Source: Rhabditoides inermis (lineage: Eukaryota > Nematoda > Chromadorea > Rhabditida > Rhabditidae). Taken from it: DNA of 64,000 nt. The notes under the pieces are model-generated. The model made no database searches, had not been told where the DNA came from, and saw only the letters and a program-made list of their open reading frames with translations. The stretch lies in the NCBI GenBank assembly GCA_963966185.1, contig CAWZYM010000399.1:361001-425000 (forward strand), written 5' to 3'. The translations under genes were made by a program, and so were the position numbers. This document shows positions 10,708 through 23,302 of this stretch, one piece after another; within the stretch, counting starts at the first letter, position 1, and each line of letters starts with the position of its first letter.

Positions 10708-13700
10708 GAGAGAGGGAGAGAGAGAGAGCAAAGTGAGCAGCCTCAACGGCTGGGAATGATAACAGAGTACATATCGGTGCTTCAATGCAGTGCTAATTAG
10801 CGGCTACACAGAACAGTTCAGCGTACAAGGAGCTCATGTGGGAAAAGGAGAGAATGTAGACTTGTAAACCGTTCTGATAACTGTCTCGTTTTCCTCCTCT
10901 TCACGACTCACGTGTTGACGTGTCTGTGTGGGTGTGGGTGAGAGTGAGAGAGGGGGAGGAAGAGAATTTCCGCTGGCGGAGGAGCCAACAATGTACGCAC
11001 TACTTCTTTGCTTGCCGCATAACAAAAATCAGCAAGGCAATGGGGGGACTTCCCACATGCAGCCATTTTGCAAATGTGATTGGGGACGCTAATTCCCGAG
11101 GTTCTGGAATTGCCTGTCAACCATTTGGTGATCGACGAGATCGTCATGCTCACCGGCTGCCAAATGCGGCGGCTCCAGGGACGAGGGGTGGGCAGGTTGG
11201 GGTACGTCTGGTGAAACACGTGCGCCGCGTACGTTCCAAAGCCGAGTGCTGCAAGGAGAAGTTGAACCAAAGACAAATCAAATATAGGCCTAGCTTGTTT
11301 GCTTCATAAACATCTCATAATCGCATACAAAAAAGAAGATCAGAGTTTTCCTGTTTGTTCGAGATTAGTCTCTCAAATATATGGCTGCTATTCATTTTTC
11401 ATTAAAAAGGGGCTGCTGGCTGGCAATGTTCCCAGCTTCTGGCGGGAAGCAGAAATTTGACCATGTTTATGACTCTAGGATTTGAGTCTGTCTGTCTGTC
11501 TACACCACACGTCACACATGTCCTTTGTCCTGTTCTCTAACCGCCTTTATTCAACCAGATATAGGAGGATGGCACGAAGCACCTCGTCGTTTTCAGTGCA
11601 CAATGTAATCATAATTTAGTTCTCATGCACTTGGATGTTTTCATGCTGGCTATTCTATTCAAAATACGCTCCCTCCTTCATCTCCAGATTGTGACTATAA
11701 TACTCACAAGCAAATGGCATCAGGTCACTCCCCACAACTCGCTATGTTTTGATGGAATCTTGTAGGCATGCCTCATACCAAACCGTAGCCAAAATTAAAA
11801 ATATCGGAGAGCACCGGAAGTGTCTTAATTAAGTACCGGAAGTTCACGTGCATTTCCATGCGCGATAGGTCATTGCGCATGACATCCAGAAATGCGGACA
11901 GAGAAGCAATGGTTCGGCGGCTTAGTGGCTAGTGAGCTAACTCGGTATAAGTAATGACCAAGGTACGGTCCCTGTCGGTGCAAAAAGTATTGCCAAATTT
12001 GGAACACATTTTTGCATCGCAAATCCTCACATCAGACATGAAGAATGAGTGAATTTTTTATCTAAAATTGGTTTCTTTACTCTAACTTGCACTAATAGAA
12101 TATAAATCGACTGCGAAGCGGGAGAATAAGTCGTCCTGTCATCAATCTTCCAAATGAAGCACACGAGAGCCTTTAAAGGGAGTGTACCCTCTGATTTTCG
12201 AAGTTGAGTTAGCATCAGGATGTGAAAATATGTCATAAAGTAGTCGCCTTGAAGTTTGTGTAATTTGCGCTCGAATACGCTCTTTCAAGAGAAAAGTGTG
12301 CACAAATGTGCACAAAAGTGCACGGTCGATGATGGTTTCTCCAACTTCCCGCCATTTCCGACATATAAGACGAGTGCAGTAACTTTTTGACACTTGTGAC
12401 AGAACATTTGAAGATTTCCTATCGAAATATCGTGTAACAGGAGATTGGTCAAAAATCTGTCGGCTTCTATTCATATAAAAATTCTTGATTTTTTATCAAT
12501 TGGGATTGAAACGTATAAGAGTTTAGTGTGGTGATTGTGAAGGTAGGAAATGAAACTTACAAGCGATGGATTTGAATGCGTTCATTTTGAAAAGTTCATT
12601 CTGTCAGGGACCGTGTCTTGGTCATCACTTATTCCGTGTTAGCACACTAACCACTAGGCCGACGAACCGTTGTTTCTCTGTCCGCATTTCGCGATGTCAT
12701 GCGCAATGACCTATCGCGCATGAAAATGCACGTGAACTTCCGGTACTTAATTAAGACACTTCCGGTGATCTCCGAGATTTTTATTCGTGAAAGCGCGACT
12801 GGCATATGTATATCTGCTTTCTAGGTTCATTAACTATGGCTGTGCGGTGAAAGAGAGTGCCGAGAGAGTTCTCAGAAACAGGCAAGCACTCACCGACAAA
12901 GAACGCAATCGTACTCGCCACAGATAACGCCATCCTGAAAAGAAATACTGTAAACACGTTTTTGAAAGTAATTATCGACTCACATATGTATCTATAAATC
13001 CGCATTAATGCGCATTATACTGAAGTCTGCAGATAAAGATCGGCGACAGTTCTTTTCTCTTATTTTTTTTTGCAAACCGATCACATCTAACGAATAAACA
13101 CATGAACAGTGTTCGGGGAGCGAGTGAGTGAGCACATTCTCATTCCCCGTAGCTTGCTCCGTATATCTAATGTACATTTCGCTTCCCAGTAGAGGGTAAG
13201 GGGGTAATTCCCGCTAATCATTACAATAATCGCGTGTATACCTGTTCTTAGCATACGTGTACGTATGCTAGGAACATGTACTGGCTATTTGTTTTCGTCT
13301 AGTCCTTGAGGACAACCCTGTCAATCACATAATCTTTGGACAGAAACAAAAGTGGAATGATATCCAGGCGTGTTGACAACTCAAGTGCATGGTGCATCAA
13401 ATGCTAATGGTAGGGTTGAAAACATTTTCAATAGTCAGAGATCAAATGTAACAAAGTGGGAAGCGGAAGGGCACGTTTCGCAAGCGGTCAGTACACGGAT
13501 GATTCCTACATCCTCTATTCATCCAACCAAAACAACAAAAATATGCGTAGTGTTTTCTGGTGACTGAGATTCTAACATCCGATAGCTGTTACGAACAAAC
13601 ATTTTAGCCGCCCAAGCATATTGCAACGCTGCATCTGCACAAGCGTAAACGAATCACTGCTTACTGGATAAAACATATCATGTTGCTGTAAAAGTTGGGA

Positions 13701-16700
13701 TGGATCTTTAGCACTTGAGCTGCTTACCGGATGATGCCTATCATCTTGTTGTTGAAGTTGGGGTGCATCTTGAGGGTGAGCCACGAGGTGAGGACCATGT
13801 ACAGAGTGCCCGCGCCAAAGCACACACACGCCGCCGACAGATGAACCACCACTACGGCAGACTCCTGAAATAAGGGAATTATAGACTTCCTTACTTTTTT
13901 GTTTTGTCCCTTTCTTGTTTTGTCCAGAACATAACATCGTGTTGTAGAACATAAACGTGTATACACTACAACATGTTAATAAAGATAAAGTTCATTGTTA
14001 TAGTCTTTGCAACACTCTGAAACCATGGTGATGAGTATATCACTGTTGTGCAGTGTCACACATTCTCACTAAGTATCACTCATCAAACATCACGTTAGTC
14101 GCCAGTCACCATAACAAGTAATCGTCGTGTGATGTAAGAAATGTCTGTTTTACCAGATATATCCAGTGTTAAACAGCGCGGCCACAATTGAGTCAATCCC
14201 GGCGCTCGAGAACATGAGACGAGCGTGTTTTTGTGTTTTAACAATTTGTGTCGTTTCCGTCCGCATAGCTATACACTCTACCGCCTCGCATGTTTCCGTT
14301 GTCCATTGATGCAATGTTGTGGCAGAAGGGGGTTTTCCGCAGTGTCAGGAAGAAGGGAGAGGGGGGAAGGTCTGCGACTGCTGTGGTCGGCTACTGCTTT
14401 TTTGCACAACACATATACACACAAACTGAATTGCTCGACGAAAGAGGAGAGCGAGAGAAAGACGGTTGGGGAGTGAGAGTGTGTGTGGGAGAGAAAAAGA
14501 AGAACGAGCAATGAAGAGAGTTGTGTACATGTGCGTGTGACGGGTGACGCGAGGAAGTGGTGAGATCTTTGTTTTTCTTGGCCAGTCTCTCTAGTCTTGT
14601 CTCACTCATTCCTTGGTGTTCGCCGCCCCGCGAGATAGAGACAGCGCACAAGGAATCAATGAGCGGCTAATCTGCATGGACATACAGTGGCCGGACTAGT
14701 TTTATAATTATACATGGGTCACGTTAGCGACTCACTTGCAGCCGCTACACTTGCAGATTTGGAAATGTGCACGTTATGTGTCCAGTAACAATATCCAAGG
14801 CATATGCGGATGTTGTCATCTCTCACGTGTAAATCAGAGACCAAGAGAATAAACACGATTGTGAAGATACGTGCACTTCCAATTGGGGGAGGTAGCCGGG
14901 ACAACTCCAGTCTATGCACTTGATGTCATAACAATATGCAAGTGTTCGATTTGACATCAGTGACGACACCATGATCTGTACACCTCACCGCCTTCCACCA
15001 ACTACTTTTGCCGCCGTTCCGACCCCGTAACATATGCAATTGCACTTTTATTTGTGTCGCAACACCAGTCGGTAGCGTGATTGTATACCGGGGGACCGAT
15101 ATGTGGCGCAGCTTGTCGATATTAAATATTTCGGAAGCTGGGGGATTCTAAATTGAGCGCAGCATGGTGGGGGCGAATATTAATATCCGAGTGCGACACA
15201 CTATAAACAGGATGCTTGAAACTGGGGCGCTAGACGATTGCTAACATAGCGCCTGACTCACACACGACACTCTGTCTCTCTTACACGCGGGGTGTGCGAG
15301 GCATAGAGTTGGGCAACACCGGAAATTACATACGCACTTGTTGTCATTTGTTGTCAGGCTTCGACGTTCGCGACAGTGTCGAGGGATGTTTCGTTATATC
15401 AATCTATCTCGCTCTCGCTCACTTTATCTTTCTCTCTCACTCACCGATCAAATTGTTCTATGTGCGCAAGCCAATAAAAGGGGTTTGCTCGGCAAAAAAA
15501 AAACACTTGGAACCGAGTTCGATGATGGATGCGTGACAGCAAGAGATCAAAAAGCAGACGCACTGTTAAGTACGACAGCTCGATGTACTCGCGACGTTGT
15601 GTTACCCCTTTCAAAACAAACATAGTTTCTAGCATCTAGATGAACCGGGGACGGAGATAGAAAGATTGCAAAAAAAAGTCTTCTAGCCTCAAATATGCGG
15701 TCAGCATACTGCATACAAGATAAAACAATTGATGAGTATAGCATACATACAGTATAGCATACACGTCTTTCTCGCGACGTTTATGATTTACTGCATGTCG
15801 CTAATTGATATATCGACACTCGACGCGAAGATCTCCAGTTGAATACCAGTTGATGCAACGAGAACAAATGGTATTCAATAGAAATAATCGAGGAATACTA
15901 TATGGTTCCGAGATATTGAAAAGAAGACACTAAGAAACTAGCAACTTCACCTTTTCTACAACCCACAATTCTTGCGAGCGCGGAAAGTCTAAGAAATCGA
16001 ATATAAACATCACATAAAACATGACCGTGCGTACCTGGAAGTTGGCGACGACCATCATGGCTGCTCCGCCGAGCATGCCGAGTGCGCAACTGGCCACGTT
16101 CACTCTGCCGAGAACAACATCCGACCCGCGCAGCAACTCATCCACAAGAAGAAACCTAAAATTTTTTTTACAGTTTTCCGTTCTCCGTTTACAAAACAGT
16201 TGTTTTCTCTATTTTTTGCTTTGTTCCATTCAAACCAAACAGTTTATGATTCATAATTGAATATCATAAAATTCCACAGCACCATAATCCTCAACAATCG
16301 CTCTTTGAAATGTTTTTTTTCAATCATAATAAATAACGTAATGCGAAAATGTGTTTATATGATCGTTGATCAGATAGAGAAGCCATTTCATGAACATAAT
16401 GGAATAATTAACTTTATTTAATCGGTAAAAGAACAGCCATAACTGCTACATGAAACCTTCCTAGGATTACATGAACTAGATTAGCAGATGAAAAAAAGAC
16501 TAATCTGATACATTGTGGTCATACGAGGTATTTTTTTGACAGCATCACGAAATTACTAATTTAATTGGCCACTCACGCAAAAATAGTGCCGCCTCCTCCA
16601 CCATTCTACTATTTAGCGCACACTTTTCTTTAAAATGGCACTTTGACGTGTATATCGTTTCGCCGAATACGCCACGATATTTTAAATAAGAACAATGATT

Positions 16701-17037
16701 TTTATAAAAGTTACTTATTCGCAGGAGACGACCACCTGGATACCAGGATATGCCGACCAGAGAGCAATTAGTCATGCGCAGTCGGTGCCGAGAATTCATC
16801 GACTATTACTCACTCCGAGAAAGAGAGAGAGGGAGAGAGAGGGAGGGAGGGAGAGGGAGAGAGAGGAAGGGAGAGAGGGAGGGGAGAGAGGAAGCCATTT
16901 ACATATTCCCGTGCTGTCTCCGTTTCCCGGTCGTGATGACTAGATCCATGCAGGTTATGAAAAATATGGAAGAGGGGAGGGAGCATACATATAAACACCT
17001 GGATGTGAAGACATACATCACTAGACCAAAACGGATA

Positions 17038-17088
<51 letters not shown>

Positions 17089-17898
17089 TTAGCTGACCAC
17101 GGCGCTATAGAACACACAAATGTTTGCCTGGTTCCTTAAACCGAGTGCCACCGTATCTCATTAAAATACGTAATTAGGTACGAAATTTCAGATAATAACA
17201 CAACCACATGCATGCAACACTAAAGCCATGTACCCAGTTGTTCGTTATAAGTTGTACAACGGGAACCTATTGATAAACATGACAACTTTTCTTTTAATGT
17301 TTAGGTACGTAAACCCTATCGTGCCATGTGCTACTTGATTAAGTACCGTAACCCTATCGTACCATGTGCTACTTGATTTGAGATAATTATTCTGAATTCA
17401 GAATTCTGAGCTGTGCGCACCTGAGGTATATGATGAGGATGGAGAGGGCGGAGGTGAGGTTGAGGAGGAGGGAGAAGAAGCAAGACTCGGGTCGGTGGTC
17501 GCCCGTCGCCGACACGTACGGAAACAGCGGCTCCACATCCCCCCGCAACACCGCCACAATGTACGTCGCGGCTGAGAAGTGAGTTGGGTTACGGTGGAAC
17601 TATTGACGAGGCTTTTGATCAAGACTCATAACATTTTTAGTAACTGTAGCATGTTTTAATAAATGCACGTCGCGGCTGCGCACAGTGAGTTACGGTAGAA
17701 CTTTAAGCTTTTGAACCAGACTAGTGTAACGATAGCATTCTTTAGTCTTTGATCACATCATTCACCATAATAATGGAAAACATTTTTCAAAAAAGAAAAA
17801 GAAACAAATAACCAAAAAACCCCACCCAGGTTGATGGTGAATATGATGGCGAATATGACGGGCAGGTGCGCCGCGCACAGCCGACCCCACTGCAGCAT
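8317..17898 (-). CDS. DRAM/Frag1/Sfk1-family multipass membrane protein
   Basis: Seven exons in transcript order: 17898-17826, 17571-17421, 16155-16035, 13864-13728, 12934-12894, 11248-11154, 8505-8317. They give 268 aa, close to human DRAM1/2. Six hydrophobic segments are visible, including LPVIFAIIFTINLAATYIVA, the second-segment marker MMVVANFQ and the last segment SAAAEWTMAMLHVSFIL. Family hallmarks are the loop PLFPYVSATGDHRPES after segment 1, VANFQ, and the C-terminal AAAEW...SRDFEKL. DRAM proteins act in lysosomal or autophagy membranes; Frag1/PGAP2 relatives act in GPI-anchor remodelling. I cannot choose between these from sequence. Introns are unusually long for this window (up to 2.6 kb) and filled with simple repeats and an inverted repeat pair. 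The 41-nt exon at 12894-12934 and the start (MLQWGRLCAAHL) are the least certain parts. Confidence 0.85.
8506..11153 (-). other. large last intron of the DRAM-like gene
   Basis: This 2.6 kb intron contains no recognisable gene. It is rich in purine/pyrimidine microsatellites at about 9557-9594, 10197-10222, 10480-10543 and 10660-10733. Confidence 0.6.
10480..10733. repeat. (CT)n and (GA)n pair in the last DRAM-like intron
   Basis: A CT/CTTT tract at 10480-10543 and a GA tract at 10660-10733 face each other across about 120 bp and could form a long hairpin. Confidence 0.9.
11797..12786. mobile_element. inverted repeat pair with tRNA-like segment (foldback/MITE or two opposed SINEs)
   Basis: About 175 bp at 11802-11976 recurs as its reverse complement at 12602-12778 with only scattered differences. 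The arms share ACCGGAAGTGTCTTAATTAA and the GCGCGATAGGTCATTGCGCA region. The outer edges are AAAAATATCGGAGA-type on the left and its complement on the right. The inner part of each arm resembles a Pol III A box (CCTAGTGGTTAGTGTG in the right arm) with a weak B-box-like GGTCCCTG. About 625 bp of unrelated sequence lies between the arms, with no transposase frame. It sits in the 11249-12893 intron of the DRAM-like gene. It is either a non-autonomous element with long terminal inverted repeats or two tRNA-derived SINEs in opposite orientation. Confidence 0.7.
17043..17085. repeat. (GA)n microsatellite
   Basis: About 43 bp of uninterrupted GA in the DRAM-like intron 2. Confidence 0.9.
17303..17380. 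repeat. two-copy 38-bp tandem duplication
   Basis: The segment AACCCTATCGTGCCATGTGC plus TACTTGATT is repeated directly downstream with few changes (G to A in CGTGCC/CGTACC). It lies in the intron between DRAM-like exons 2 and 3. Confidence 0.7.
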
Positions 17899-18911
17899 CG
17901 CCTACCTCCGCTCCTAGACACGCTACTACAAGACCAACCTGCAAGCCGCAACCTGTCAACACAGAAGACATCGATGTACTGAACAAAGCGAATCAATCGC
18001 CCTGTTCCGATTCGAACGAAAAAATGGTAGAAGACGGAATGTGTGACATTTGCGAAATGCAATGCAAGCCATCGTGATGAACTGAATGTCCAACAGATCA
18101 ACACCGCGCATGAAAGAGAGAGATAGTGAAATCACAGTATTTTGGTCAAAGAGTGATAAAGAGAAATGATAAGTGACCAACCAAATCAGTAACCAAATAT
18201 GCATGGTCAAACATGAGAATAAGCTGATCGAGAACTGCATACCGCCAAATGTGCAAAAGCGCGTAGCAGAGGGCTGAAAAACGGGCGATTGATTGGTTGA
18301 AAGCGAAAAGTGACCGGCAGCTGACCAGCAGAGCCGCACAGACAATCAATGGCCGACACAGGCGCGGTCAGTTTCGCAATACACATCGCGTACAAGTAAA
18401 CAAGAACATCGCTGAAATGAGCATACGATCAATAGTGCACGGGGTACTGAGTAAGCGCTACTCGTCGTGTGATCGCCTCGGTCACGAGCGATCAGCTGTT
18501 TGCACGAGAGACATGCAGGTGAAAACTGCGAGAGAAGAGCAATTCCTGGAGAACAAACTAGCAAACAAAGTTACAGGCGCTCAAGCCGATCAATATGAAT
18601 CAATAAACACATCATAAAACAAGAATTACATTGTATATGGATGATGATGAACGAAAAACCGCGCAAAATTTGAATTCTCACATTTCGCGGTAGGACTACA
18701 TCCATATATTTTATATATTTTTCTAAACTAAATATACCAATAAACTATTCAATAATAACTTTTCTATATAGTGTTTATATATATTAAAACAAACACACAT
18801 ATTAACAGAAACAGACATATGCATTTATAATCACATCAAGCCTTTCACCGAACTTTTCAACAAAACAATTTAAATGAATTGATTTATTGAAAGATTGTTA
18901 CAGTAGTCATC
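17899..18911. other. intergenic region between DRAM-like and protease genes
   Basis: It holds the putative promoter of the DRAM-like gene and the 3' flank of the protease; both are on the minus strand. The part from about 18650 to 18860 is AT-rich with TATATA runs. No gene is evident. Confidence 0.5.
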
Positions 18912-20292
18912 TCATGAACGAATGGTGTACGAAGTAGAGGGTGGAAGAGTGCCAATTCTTATTTCGTCAGCTTTCTTGTCCCCATAGCACACCCCGGTCC
19001 AGTAGCAGATCCAATCTGTCCAATACGCCACTCGAGTAAACGTCGGCAGGTAGACATGGCCACTGCTGCCTGCAATCAAGTTGCGGTCAGTCCTTTTCAA
19101 AACACTCCAGAATGCCTTTGTAATACTTCAGAATGACCTTGGGCGCCCCAGAATTACCATCGAACAATTCGGAATGCCTTACTATCCCTTGGAAACACGA
19201 AATTTTGAAGAGATTGAGCACAGCTTTATACGTGAACGCTGAAAGCGCATGTGTCCATACGTAGACATCCTTCTTGCGCAGTGCTCGCAATGCCGACGAC
19301 GACGCGCCGTGCCCCCTGCTCCGTCTGATACAGCCCACTTCCGCTGTCGCCCTTGCACACGTGGCTGGGAGAGGGATGGGTGATGATCACCTGCTCTCTC
19401 ACCGCATCCACGAACACTGACGCGGTTTCGAGGTGCTCGGGCTTGTCTGAATCCAGTGTCTTCTCATCAATTTGGGATTTCAACACGCACCTCCAGACTT
19501 CTTGTCGCCCTTGTTTCTAGTGTGACCCCAGCTCACTGCATCTAAGCGGTTCTCAGTTTCGAGGCTCTGTGAAGGAAGGCACGCGAACTTGCCATGAATA
19601 GGCTGTTGGGATGGACCTGTTGAGAGAGAGAAGAGGATAAACAATGTAACAATGTCACCTTATTCTATTCAACACGATGATAGCAACATCGTTCGGCGAA
19701 TACTATTTCGACTCGTGATCAGTAATTAATTTGTCACTGTACGCGGACGGGATGATGAACTGTGAAATTGTCGTTCGAATCAACTCTGTTTCATTCACAC
19801 ACCTTTTTGATTCGCCTTGTCTTTGCCGGGTCATCATTAGTGCAGTTGTATAAACTGAAGCACAAGCTACCGAAAGCAACGGAGATTTTCAACCTCAAAA
19901 TATGTGGACAAAATGGACACATGTGAACATACTTGTTCAACGTATGATTTCCCTGTTCAATTCTGATAAGACAATGTGCAGCCGTGATAACATGACTGGG
20001 TGAAATCAGCGTGCCTCCGCATCTGCTCAATGTAGCCGTTCCGTTATCCTGTGAAAATCAGCGTATCACGAAATCACGATACCACTGCCAAGAGAAAACT
20101 CACAACGATCAGCGCAGCTTGCGAGGGGTACTCATCCTTCGCTGCGAACCTTCCATTGTAGATGGCTCGCGTGGGTCGGCGATAGTGATCCATGAAGGCA
20201 TGCTCTTCACACGAATCCCGTAATATTTGGGCTTGGAATGCGCTGTATCGAGCCAATCCCGGCACGACTACCAGAACGAGTAGCGCGAACAT
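18912..20292 (-). pseudogene. trypsin-like (S1) serine protease, reading frame broken in two places
   Basis: Exon-like blocks in transcript order: 20292-20104, 20048-19933, 19893-19803, 19759-19659, 19616-19491, 19446-19261, 19069-18912. The start has a signal peptide (MFALLVLVVVPGLA). The catalytic triad is visible as TAAHC, NDVAII and CKGDSGSGL, the last being a variant of GDSGGP. The C-terminal YLPTFTRVAYWTDWIC is typical of the family. It would be a secreted endopeptidase. Two faults: TAG at 19703-19705 interrupts the block before NDVAII, and the intron 19658-19617 joins phase 2 to a block that reads only in phase 1. The first can be avoided if the AG of that TAG is itself the acceptor, at the cost of 18 conserved-looking residues. 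The second has no obvious rescue. A recent pseudogene, an assembly error or a wrong splice choice all remain possible. Confidence 0.7.
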
Positions 20293-21387
20293 AATGCAAT
20301 GGTAACATCATAATGTATTGTATACGTGTCGTGTATACATATAGAAACTTGAGGACTTATATATTCACAATCCCACAGACAACTTTGGAAGATGTAGTAG
20401 AAACAACAAGCTTTCGTGAGAATATTATTCATCGTGAGAGCGATTGGTCTTCTGTCTCGCATGCTTAGACGATAGAATCTGAGGCGACGAGAGTAATTAT
20501 AATTATACTCATTATACGAGTTATATGTGTTTAAATTTTACAGGTATATTTATTAATTATCATGATAGTTCCGTGCTAACCTGATTTGTCAACAGATCAC
20601 ATTGTTTTACTACCGTAGTTTGTTCACAATCAGATAAGTAATTTGAGATTCGGCAGTAAATATGTACCAAGTTTTTCTCTCTCTAGTCGATGGCAAAAAT
20701 GAGCTCGGAATGCGCATTATAACAACCTCCAAGGTTCCGTCTACAATCATATACCCAATAATCGGAATGTCTATCATAAACTTTGCAAGAACATCCAAAA
20801 TAGCATTTATTATCACACTTCTACAATGACACATCCTTCAAAACTTATAGCTTTTTATCTCTGTGAATCGAATAGACATCTTTCAATTATTAACTATTCT
20901 CGAATGCAATCAGATGACTCGCACTCCAATCAAAATATTCTCTAAAAAAGGGGCATGTGTGTGTGTGTGGAGATAGACAAGCGAACAACTGCGCAGTACA
21001 AGCCAGGGGCGTCAATATGAAAAACTCAACAATAAGGGGACGAGAGAGGCGGTTGGCGGGGCTAAATCGTATACAAACAAAAATAAACACACATACACAC
21101 AGTAATTATCACAACTGTAGACTGTCCCGCGGGAAGAAAATGTGTACGACGTGAAACGCAGAAACGCAAAAAGGCAACTGGGAAGAGAGAACATCACAAA
21201 AAAAAACAAAAAAGAGCAACACATAGGAACTAGACGGAGTGGAGATGATGTGGAGTGTGGTGGTGGTGGTGGTTGGTTGGACAGGCGGACTCGTCTGTCC
21301 GGGGAGGGGTCGAGTGGCGTGCGGCTACCCGCGCCGCGACGCCACCAGCCATGCCTCTCTCTCTCTCCTCGCACGCTAGACCATGCA
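20293..21387. other. intergenic region between carboxylase 3' end and protease
   Basis: It holds the protease promoter and presumably the carboxylase 3' UTR. A GGT-rich run occurs at about 21258-21275. No gene is supported. Confidence 0.5.
20356..20363 (-). promoter_or_regulatory. TATA box of the S1 protease
   Basis: TATATAAG on the minus strand lies about 65 bp upstream of the protease start codon. The spacing is right for a TATA-driven promoter with a short 5' UTR. Confidence 0.5.
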
Positions 21388-23254
21388 TCACAGCGAGAAC
21401 TTGCGACGCGACGCGCACGCCTCCAGTATCCGCTTCATCTGCGCCAGCTCCGCCTCCGACATCGACATCAGCTCACTGCAAAACAGTACAATGGTAAACA
21501 TCAGAATCCCCCACGTAGCAACCATTGATAATAAAATGATGAGTTGATGTATGAAATTTGCATAGCACTCACCGCTCGACCGACTCGGCCTTGCATGTGT
21601 GGAGGGTGCGGTCGAACTGCTCGCGGGCGTAGCGCCGCACCACCGGCAGCTGGTCGGCCGGCGACAGCGCGGAGGTGCCCGGCTCGAACAGCTCCAGCTG
21701 CTGCGACAGCCAGCGGTACGCTTCCTGCGGGTTCGAGCCGCGCTCCGCCACTGACGACAGGTAGCTGCAATGACACAGGTAAACACACGTAAACATAAAC
21801 ACATTCGTTTCCACAAAAACAATACTCACCGCTCGGCGAGATGGCACTTGGCGGACTCGACGGTGAAGAGGTCGTTGAAGAGGTTTCGGCTCTCCTCGAG
21901 CTTGGTGACGTACTGCACGGCGCCCTTGCGCTCCATCCGCTCCGGTCGGTCGTGCAGGTCGGCCAGCTCGACGGTCACTCCGCGGTACGCCTTCTTCAGG
22001 TCCTCGCTCCTCTTGGCGAGCAGCCGACGCAGGTGCGCCGCCTGGTCAGAGTCCGAGCCGTTGCTCTGAAAAGACAAGTATGGATTTCATCATCTCTTCG
22101 CAAATCCCTATATATTCCATACGCTCACTTCCGGTGCGACCCGATCGAAAGGTCAGCGCTATTCTTTCTCATTCGGTTCTTAGTGATGGCGCAATTGGAA
22201 GAGATATCAGATAGGTGCGACGGATTGATCGCATTTTTTCGCATGACGCGTGAGCGGCGATCCCGCACGTGACGTCACCCGGTCTATTTGCAGAGATCAC
22301 GCAGGGTGGGCCAGGACACGCGCGATACAATCGCCCTGATCTCTGGCGAACACGAGCAAATGTGATCTCTGCCACAACAAACGTTCATGAACCGGTTGGA
22401 GAACGCGCGAGAGCGGACGGAAAGATGGCAACAAGTTAGTAGGTTTGTCACGCCCTCGTTGCAATTGCACGTTGAATACAATGCCTCTACAATCGAGAGT
22501 CACACATGTCCCTATTGCATATTGGATCCCTAGACAATGCCGCTACAAGAGGTCACACATGACAAAGTGGAGATATACATACAAAACTACACACCTTGAC
22601 TTCCTCGGCGAGCTGCTGGTCGAGACCCTGCATGATCTCGTCGTTCCTCTTCTGCAGCGCGAGCAGCTTGTCGCCGCGGAACTTGATGCCGACAATGGCC
22701 GACGGCTCGAGGATACCTGCATTACAATTATACAATTATATTCTCATTTCTGCTGTCATACTCAGATAAAACGATTCCTGATAAACGATTGAATGATTTG
22801 ATTTGATTGAACGTCATTTCACAAAGCGCTCCGACTCACCTCCCCTCGCCTCCTGATCGGCGACCATGGTGATGAATCCGGGGTTGATCTTCGAGTCGAG
22901 CACCGCCCACGCTCCACCGCGAAGCTCGCCGTGGGTGGGGATGTAGATGACCACCTGGATAGACAGGGTTAGACAGCGAACGGACGACAGGAAAGTAGAA
23001 TCCAGGTCTTTTGACAAAATAAGGGACAGCGACCACCCACGCAGACTCACCGGCTGCTTGTACTGCCGGAGCGCGTCGACAATCTGCGCGCCAAACTTGA
23101 GCACCATCTCGTACATGTCCTTCTGTCCTCCGGAGAATCCGCGAAGGGACGCGATGAACAGTAGAGGAAGCTTCTCGCGGTTGAAGTCGTTGATGCACTC
23201 GGCAGTCTTGAACGCCGAGTCGGGATACCACACCTGAAGGGAGCATGTTAGAAT

Positions 23255-23302
<48 letters not shown>

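Noticed and set aside
19447..19490. Frameshift in the protease near KKSG
   Set aside because: A 44-nt intron (GTGCGT to TTCAG) restores the frame, so this is not counted as a lesion.
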